A DNA stretch of 64,000 nt from Sipunculus nudus (taxonomy: Eukaryota > Annelida > Sipuncula > Golfingiida > Sipunculidae). The notes below the pieces were generated by a model. That model was not told where the DNA came from. It ran no database searches and saw only the letters and a program-made list of their open reading frames with translations. A program made the position numbers and the translations under genes. Position 1 is the first letter of the stretch. Each line of letters opens with the position of its first letter. The DNA is taken from assembly GCA_026874595.1 (NCBI GenBank), contig CM049307.1, forward strand, positions 42,790,362 through 42,854,361, read 5' to 3'. Shown one piece after another: positions 57,255 through 64,000 of the stretch.

Positions 57255-58982
57255 ATAACAAGTGGCACATGGGCCATGACGCTCAGCTGAATTCAAGGAG
57301 CCTTAAACACGGGGTGAAATGACTGCCAGAAACCTCAAAATCATGCAGTTCACCAATCGACCTTAGGTATAGGTTACAGTGACCTTAATCCACATCAAAC
57401 TGCTACCATTTCTGCCAAACTGACAAATAGAGTGTTAAAATCATGTTCTTTCACACAGCTTGCAGAATATTGGTCAAAGTGAAATTATTTAAGGTTTCCA
57501 AGGAGATTTTGTATGGACCTCCCTGAAAGTGATGTATGAGGATTCTTGGCCAAGTGGATACAATTTGTGCCCCATCTGACCCACTGAATGCTTAACTAGA
57601 TGACACCACAGCTAAGGAACTAATTTTTTCGGCCTGAAAAAATAGAGAAAAAAATGCATAAAAACTAGAATACAGGAAGTCCGTCAAATCACAGGAGCAT
57701 GGGCTGAGGCATGGAATGTCTCCCGATCTGTCGGCCCTCAAATCTGCTGGCATCGCAGATAGCAAAGTGTAGCAAGACTTTGGAAATACCAGCTTTTGCA
57801 GAGGTATAATATGTCATACTCATAAATACATGTAAAAATACACAACTAGATGACACCACAGCTAATAAAGAAACTTATTTTGTCAGTCTCTAAAATTTCT
57901 CAGTCCAACCGTTATGATTTGTCTAGTTAACAGAAGGTCTCAAAATAGAGAAGAAAATTCGTAAAAATTAAAAAAAAAATACAGGTAATGCCACCATTTC
58001 TGTGGAAACTGAAGAAAGAGTCCATGATCAATATGCATGCAAAGAATCATGCTGATCAATGCATTAGTAATTCACCTTCTGGAGCTTTTGTATCAAATTT
58101 TTAATTATTCTGAGGGGTACTTCTGAGCCGATTAGCTCGGAGAATATGAGGAACAGAGACCTAATTTCAGGTTTCCACAGAGATATATTCATGAACCCCC
58201 TTTTATGTCAAGTTAGAAGATTCCAGGTCCAGCGGTTAGGAATAGTGCCATGTTAACAGTTGACAGTTTCATTGCAGGTCTAAAAAACAAAAAACAATCC
58301 GTGAAAATTGGAAAAAAAATACAGGTGGCGCAACCAGTCTGCAGAGAGTGATGGAACATCCCCTGTTTTTCAGATACTTGAGCTTTTGTATCAAAATTTT
58401 GATTATTCAGGGGGGGGGGTACTTCACAGCCCCATAGCTCAAAGAATATTGGTAACAGAGACCTAATTTCTGATTTGCAAGAAGATTATTCATGGACCTT
58501 CCTAGATTTGAAGTGAGAAGATTCTAGGTCTAGAGGTTACGATTTGTGCCCTGTTAACATATGACAGTTTCATTGCAGGTCTCAAAAAAGAGAAAACAAA
58601 TCGTGAAAATTGGAAAAAATACAGGTGGCGCCACCAGTCTGCAGGAGTGATGGAACATCTCATGGTCAATATTTATGCAAATAATCATGGTGATCAATGC
58701 AGAAGTTATTCAGATACTTGAGCTTTTGTATCATACTTTTAATTATTCTGGGGGGGGGGGGGTACTTCTGAGCCCCATAGCTCGAAAAATATGGGTAACA
58801 GAGACCTAATTTCAGGTTTCCAAGGAGATTTTTATGGACGTCCCAGGGTGCCAAGTTAGAAGATTCCAGGTCCAGCGGTTACGATTTGTGCCCTATTAAC
58901 AGACGGCCGGCCGGCCGGACGGACGACGGACAAAGAGTGATCGCTATAGCTCAGATGACTTTCAGTCAGCTGAGCTAAAAAA
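57255..58982 (-). mobile_element. Helentron-like element, copy 3, with internal 300-bp repeats
   Basis: Read on the minus strand it starts TTTTTTAGCTCAGCTGACT with the hairpin partner AGTCATCTGAGCT, a GTCC/CCGG-rich tract, and ends TCAGCTGAGCGTCATGGCCC then CTTGTTATT. The interior is about three to four diverged units of 300-340 bp (TACAGGTGGCGCCACCAGTC near 58320 and 58622; a decayed one near 57981). Its body differs from copies 1 and 2; only the termini are shared. Confidence 0.72.
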
Positions 58983-59876
58983 GAAATATTACCGATAATA
59001 TATTCAACCAAATTTTACGTGCTTGGTTGTCATTTTGTAGCTGTAGTTCTGACATAACGTGGTACTTAAAATCATCCACAATAATTTACCTATATGATTA
59101 TAACAAAAGGAAAATTTATAACTGAAATCGACGGTTTTTTAGACTGCATGTTATGTTACAGTGCAAAACAGAAAAGTAGGAAAAGTAAGAAAGATTATGA
59201 AAAGTAGGAATTTTAAAGAAAAAGTTCCAAAAAATAGGACTGAGACCAAAACAGAAAGAAGAAGTAGGATCACTTGATAGCCTGGAGGGATAAAAACTAG
59301 TAGACAGTTGTTGTGCTGGCTAAGTTAAGGGAATGCGATGTTCAGCTGTAACATAAGCGCTGTTACATTCAGCTGGTACAAAGAGCGGAATTAAACAAAT
59401 TATTCGTTAATGCTTTGAAGTCGACTGTGAATATGTATTCTTAATCAGTTATCTAACATAAAATAGGGGTTACATTATGGTCACATCAAGGTTTTATTAT
59501 GGACACTAACAAAACTTAAACCGGAAGCCAACAATTCAAAGCGAAAACCACAATCCCTGTTTTACTAGTTAACATTATACGTTTCCCGTGTAGAGTCTCA
59601 TTGCGGTTTACCATATAACCATTTGGTGCTATTAAATGGCACTAAGAATAATACAGGATTGACAGCCCATGTGACATTTTTGTCACGAGGAAAATAACGT
59701 TTTAGTCTAGTCCTTTGACCAGCATGTATAAGAGCTTGTAAGATAACATCACATCTATATACCAGACCGTAGTTGACATTAGGTCAGGGTGCATGCATCA
59801 GATGACCTTTGAGTAGGGCTGTTCCAGCTCAAGGGCCTTGGCGGCATCATACAAAACTAGTCTTTTCTTTATGTCC
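58983..59876. other. Intergenic DNA
   Basis: Nothing recognised. Confidence 0.45.
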
Positions 59877-60173
59877 TTATTGCCTCCGCCAGGAGGTTAT
59901 GCGTTCATCCCCTTCGTGTGTGTGTTTGTTTGTTTACACATTACTCGAACCATCATGAACGGAATCTCATGAAATATCCAGAGCAATTAAGGAATTGGCT
60001 AATGAAGAATCGGCATCGGCTACATTTTGGTGTGAATCTTTCAAATAATCCGGTCATCAAGTAATATTTACAAATGTACAGTCACATATGCACGAATGAA
60101 TCTGGAAATGTGGTCTGAACAAGTGATTGCCAACACGGGTTCGGGAGCAGTCCACACTAGGGCGGAGGCTTGC
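59877..60173. mobile_element. Short element with TTATTGCCTCCGCC start and GGCGGAGGC end
   Basis: The start forms a hairpin (CCTCC-GCCA-GGAGG) and the end GGCGGAGGC is the inverse of GCCTCCGCC. The start resembles that of the element at 16447 (TTATTGCATCCGCC), suggesting one superfamily with a similar terminal hairpin. Confidence 0.55.
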
Positions 60174-60936
60174 ATTCCTTAGAATGCATATTTTTTAGTA
60201 TTAAAGTAAGATACAGGCATTGCTAGTACAGAGGTAAGAAAAATAAGACGTGTTTTAAAGTTTGTGGAGAGTGCTGGAGAACTGAACTTTATTTTGCTGG
60301 ATTAGCGAGGTCCACCAGTCTATTTTATGGCGGTCAGCTGGGCTTGGCTACATCCTGTGAATAAACCTCATGTTTAATCAAGTGGACTTACGGGTCTCAT
60401 GTTCCCAACATTTTGGTTAGAAAGTCCACATATAGAACGACGGAATTAGGTTTAATGTAGATTCCGGTTTGTCTCTATAAAGTTCATTTCATATTTAATA
60501 TTAACAACATCTGTGTTATTTATATCATAGAGCAAAAGATGGTGTTTATTTTAAACGGAATTATATTAAATCTGTACTGTTTTCAGAAATAGAGCTTTAT
60601 TTAGGGAAAGTAATACCTGCATTCATTCATAAGCTATCAAAACACTTGAGGAATTGTCCATTTTTTAAGTATGTTTCTCAGAAAGTCGGACACTTGATAT
60701 AGTGTTATGCAGGAAGTCTTGGAACAGTCTATCCGACTGTTAAGATGTCTGATAAGATGTCCCAATGTCTTCCCAGTAATCAGCTGTGTAATACTAGAAG
60801 ACCAGTGGAAAGCTACAGTGAAAGCAGCCAGTCAACCGAACTGGATCAAAGGTTCACCACGTTCGGTAGTTCAATTCATCAAGTATACTGTAACATGTGA
60901 CGGGTTCGGTGAATATACCGGATTCGCTAAACAGGG
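60174..60936. other. Intergenic DNA
   Basis: A plus-strand frame at 60707-61039 overlaps the next feature in another frame and is less convincing. Nothing else recognised. Confidence 0.4.
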
Positions 60937-61314
60937 TTGCTGTCTGCCTCTTGTTCCGGTTCTGTACAGTACTATAATGACGCTAGGACAGCGTGTCAGT
61001 TTACTGGAGCAGCCCTGTCCCTGTCAGACCATGATATGATTTATCTGCTCCGAAGTGGACACCTTCATGAAAACACCTCGTCTGCTCCAGACGACCTCAA
61101 GAGGGGAGCGACTGTTCACAAGTCCCAAAGAGTCTTGTTTATTTATCAGAAGGCTTGTGTATCGATTCCACGGATTTCTAACCGGGTATCTATGTTACAG
61201 GACCACCTCCGGTCACTGGTGATATATAGGTTCCCCCGCATCCACAGAGACCCCACAGTACACAGACCAGCTTCGTGGCGCCAGTCCTGCCACCTCGCTA
61301 TGTATGACATCTAA
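60937..61314 (+). CDS. Possible exon or pseudogene with weak C-type-lectin-like motif
   Basis: The frame has no ATG near its start and is preceded by an in-frame TAA, so it would have to be an internal exon; an acceptor-like ttctgtacag lies at about 60961-60970. The stretch YYNDARTACQFTGAALSLSD recalls the W/Y-NDAR-x-C-x3-GA-L helix region of C-type lectin domains, but the WIGL strand and later cysteines are missing. The DNA is richer in G+C than its surroundings. It may be a decayed domain or chance. Confidence 0.25.
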   Translation: MLSASCSGSVQYYNDARTACQFTGAALSLSDHDMIYLLRSGHLHENTSSAPDDLKRGATVHKSQRVLFIYQKACVSIPRISNRVSMLQDHLRSLVIYRFPRIHRDPTVHRPASWRQSCHLAMYDI

Positions 61315-62056
61315 TATCGCCCGTCCCCGAGTGATATCGAACCCGATATGCACCCACACATTGTATAGTCATAAAATAGGGGTTTTTGGACGGAGTTTTC
61401 ATTTGCCTATGTTTCATGTTAAAGCCTATTATCTTAACTCTGTGAAGAAAGTTGTTACCTGAAAATTACATTTAATGTCTAGGTAAACCGTGAGATTTGG
61501 ACAAATATGGAATCGAGTTACTTTCAGATAAATACACTTTCTTGTAGGGATATAGCAACTAATATCATATCACCAATCCATAAATTCAATATGATGTTGA
61601 TGGTCAACTTAGAACATATAATCTGATGATTTGCAGGATAATGTTACAGAAGTGTGATGGAATTATTCTAATTACCTCGTTTTGGGGGTTTTCCAAATCA
61701 TTTTGATGAATTCTTTGAAATACAAGAAAAGTTTATCTGTGGTACAGTTCCGGTTTGTTTTCCAGCCTGTTACTGAAGCAGCCGGAGGTTAGGTTTTAAA
61801 ACCAGTTGGGAATTTGAGTGACACTTCGTAACAGGGCGGAAGAGTGTACTAACATACAGTAATGTTATGTGACCTTGAGAAATGCGGCAATGTCATCTAC
61901 CGATCTTGACCCAGCCCTCAGTGAGATGCACCAGTGGTGTAAGTTTTGGGGACTGTGCATCTAATTATTTTTAAGTTATTGCGCTAACATCATTTCAGCA
62001 AGATCGCCTCTGTGACCTTGAAAATGAGACGATGTGTCCATATTCAAACAAAACCC
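61315..62056. other. Intergenic DNA
   Basis: Nothing recognised. Confidence 0.45.
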
Positions 62057-62058
62057 TA

Positions 62059-63446
62059 TGGCCCGTATGCACAGTCGAAGTTTAGTTAGACCTTGTTTAT
62101 TGTTAAACCTTGTTTGGTTAAACTCAGTTTATCATAGACTGCAGAGTTTAAACTCCTCGTATACACAAAGCAGTTTTGCAGAGGTTTAGTTAAACCTGGT
62201 ATAACTTGCAAAGGTTTAGTTAAACCTGGTTTATCTTCCAGTCTGGCATCTGGATCAGTGTCCGGTTGAAAGGAAATGACATAATTTAATCCGTAATACC
62301 CATGCGAGTTCTTCTGTCAACTGGATACTAGATAAGAATGCCACTCTGATGCCCATTTTGTCACATTATTTAGTAAATTAATTTTATTTCTGGCCAACTG
62401 GTGATTTTATTTTCATTCAGTAATGAATCAAGCCAGGAGGCTATGCAAAAGAAACAAAAAATAAAAACAAGTGACCCATGGGTCATGACGCTCAGCCGAT
62501 TGTCATGTAACATTATGTCCTTGCACAGGCAAATAACTAAGATAATGTGGTTGTAATCATCATTCATGCATATTAGCTCATCAAGTTCAAGATCATATAA
62601 GTTCATCAAGCCTATAAGCACACCAAATTTGATGACAATCCATCCAGCCATTCTTGAGGAACCTGGCAAATTTGATATGGGTAACAGAGACCTAATTTAA
62701 AAATTCCAAGGGGACTTTTTATGGACCACACTGGATATCAAGTTAGAAGATTCCAGATCCAGTGTTTTCTACACTGTAACGGACAACCACATCTTTCAAG
62801 GTATCAAAAACAGAGAAAAATTTCGTAAATAATAAAAAAAATACAGGTGGCGCCACCAGTCTGCAAAAACTTATGAAACACTCCATGATCAATATGCATG
62901 TAAAGAATCACACCACGATGCCTTAGTTGTTCAGATACTTCAGCTTTTGTATCAAATTTTCCATTATTCTGGGGGGGGGGGGGGTTATTTCAGAGCCCCT
63001 TAGCTCAGAGGTTATGGGTACATAACAAAGACCTAATTTCAGGTTTCCAAGGCGATTTTTCATGAACATCCCTGGATGTCTATGGATGATTCTATGTCCA
63101 GCGGTTACGATTTGTGTCTGGTTAAAGGACAGACAGACGGACGGACAAATGGACGACGGACAAAGAGTGATCGCTATAGCTCAGATGACTTTCAGTCAGC
63201 TGAGCTAAAAAATCAGGGCAAACATTATTAATAGTTGAAGTTTAAAAAGTTGTTGAAGCTGTTTTATTGCTGAACATCCTCATAAACCAGCCCTTAGACC
63301 TGCTCATAGTTGGTTTATCTTTTTGGGGATAAAACTGGATAGTTAAACTTGGTTTAAAGATAAACCTCCTTTGTGCATATCACCAAATTTTTAAACGTCA
63401 CTTTAAACCTGGTTTAAGGTTAAACCATGTTTGTGCATACGGGCCA
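62059..63446. mobile_element. TIR element hosting a nested Helentron-like insertion
   Basis: TGGCCCGTATGCACA at the left and TGTGCATACGGGCCA at the right are perfect inverse partners, flanked by TA on both sides. Inside each end are TTTAGTTAAACCTGGTTTA-type subterminal repeats. Without the nested 748-bp element it would be about 640 bp and non-coding. A TA duplication suggests a Tc1/mariner-type MITE. Confidence 0.72.
62465..63212 (-). mobile_element. Helentron-like element, copy 4 (748 bp)
   Basis: On the minus strand: TTTTTTAGCTCAGCTGACT hairpin, GTCC-rich tract, one TACAGGTGGCGCCACCAGTC module, and the 3' end GGCTGAGCGTCATGACCC followed by ATGGGTCACTTGTTTTTAT. The 3' palindrome GTGACCCATGGGTCAC (interrupted by nothing in this copy) is perfect apart from its flanks. 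It contains a single 300-bp unit where copy 3 has several. Confidence 0.75.
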
Positions 63447-64000
63447 TATGTCTCCATACATGTGCATGGTGTATCAGTGGTGTATGGTGACTTTAAAACA
63501 ATTTTTTGTTTTAGTTATTGGGCTCACACCATATTTCGGACGGACGAACGACACTCACCATTTCTATGTCTCCCAGTCTCTTGACAGTATATTTGGCGTA
63601 CGGACGAAGGTCTTTTGTGAGAAATCAGAGATTTAATAAACAAAAATGTTATAAACATTCGAGAATTTATCTGAAAACAATTTCAAAGTGTTTCAGAAAA
63701 TCAATTTTAGATAAAGTCTAAGCGGTCATTAATATTACTCCCTAGATAGAGGAACCACTATAAATTCCCTTCGTGCAAGGGGAGAGAGATTTTAGTCTCG
63801 TGAGTACGACCAAAGCTATCTGTTGAAAAATGCAACCTAAACATATTGGGCCATCACATGTTGACATTTAACGATTCCTGCTTCTAAAACCACTGAAAAG
63901 CATCTTGGATAAGAGAATGTTCCCGTATGAAACCAGCTATATCAATTGGGGTTTGTTATTTTATATACCCTGAATGCTGTGTAATGGTTAGTATTTGTAA
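63447..64000. other. Window end, unannotated
   Basis: Short open frames at 63427-63721 overlap on one strand and show no family motif. Nothing else recognised. Confidence 0.4.

Overview
This is invertebrate animal genomic DNA, most likely from a bivalve mollusc. It is AT-rich, has small exons separated by long introns with GT-AG splice sites, and is packed with interspersed and tandem repeats. Several repeats carry the GTCCGTC-rich 5' ends and GGTGGCGCCACC palindromes that I associate with bivalve genomes; the taxon is inferred from these and not proven. Only two protein-coding genes can be read with confidence.

Gene 1 (plus strand, 3291-9545, 3'UTR to about 10565) is the 3' part of KLHDC4, a kelch-repeat protein. 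Six exons are visible. Their phases join without a break into 391 residues plus a stop. The N-terminal exons lie upstream of the window. Its introns hold a 3.2-kb Helentron-like element whose end almost touches a splice acceptor, a pogo/Tigger-type element and a long (TA)n tract.

Gene 2 (minus strand, 54315-37961) is a DOK-family docking/adaptor gene. Seven coding exons with consistent phases give a complete 458-residue protein: an N-terminal PH domain, an IRS-type PTB domain, and a Pro/Ser-rich tail with two SH3-binding motifs and a few tyrosines. Intron 1 spans 11.3 kb. A 555-bp segment is duplicated with no length difference, once in intron 5 and once just after the stop codon.

Layout: 1-10.6 kb KLHDC4; 10.6-14.0 kb a Harbinger-like MITE split by a second copy of the 3.2-kb element; 14-20 kb repeats built on a GGTGGCGCCACC module; 22.1-23.6 kb a dead LINE followed by an intact MITE; 24-32.8 kb mostly unique intergenic DNA with a cluster of CRE palindromes; 32.8-36.5 kb a 41-bp minisatellite with a 410-bp higher-order repeat; 36.6-54.3 kb the DOK-like gene; 54.3-64 kb its probable promoter, MITEs, a tRNA-like sequence, two inverted Helentron-like elements (one nested in another element), and one open frame with a weak C-type-lectin-like motif.

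No operon-like system, CRISPR array or viral gene was seen. The most notable content is the nested, datable transposon architecture and its contact with exon boundaries.
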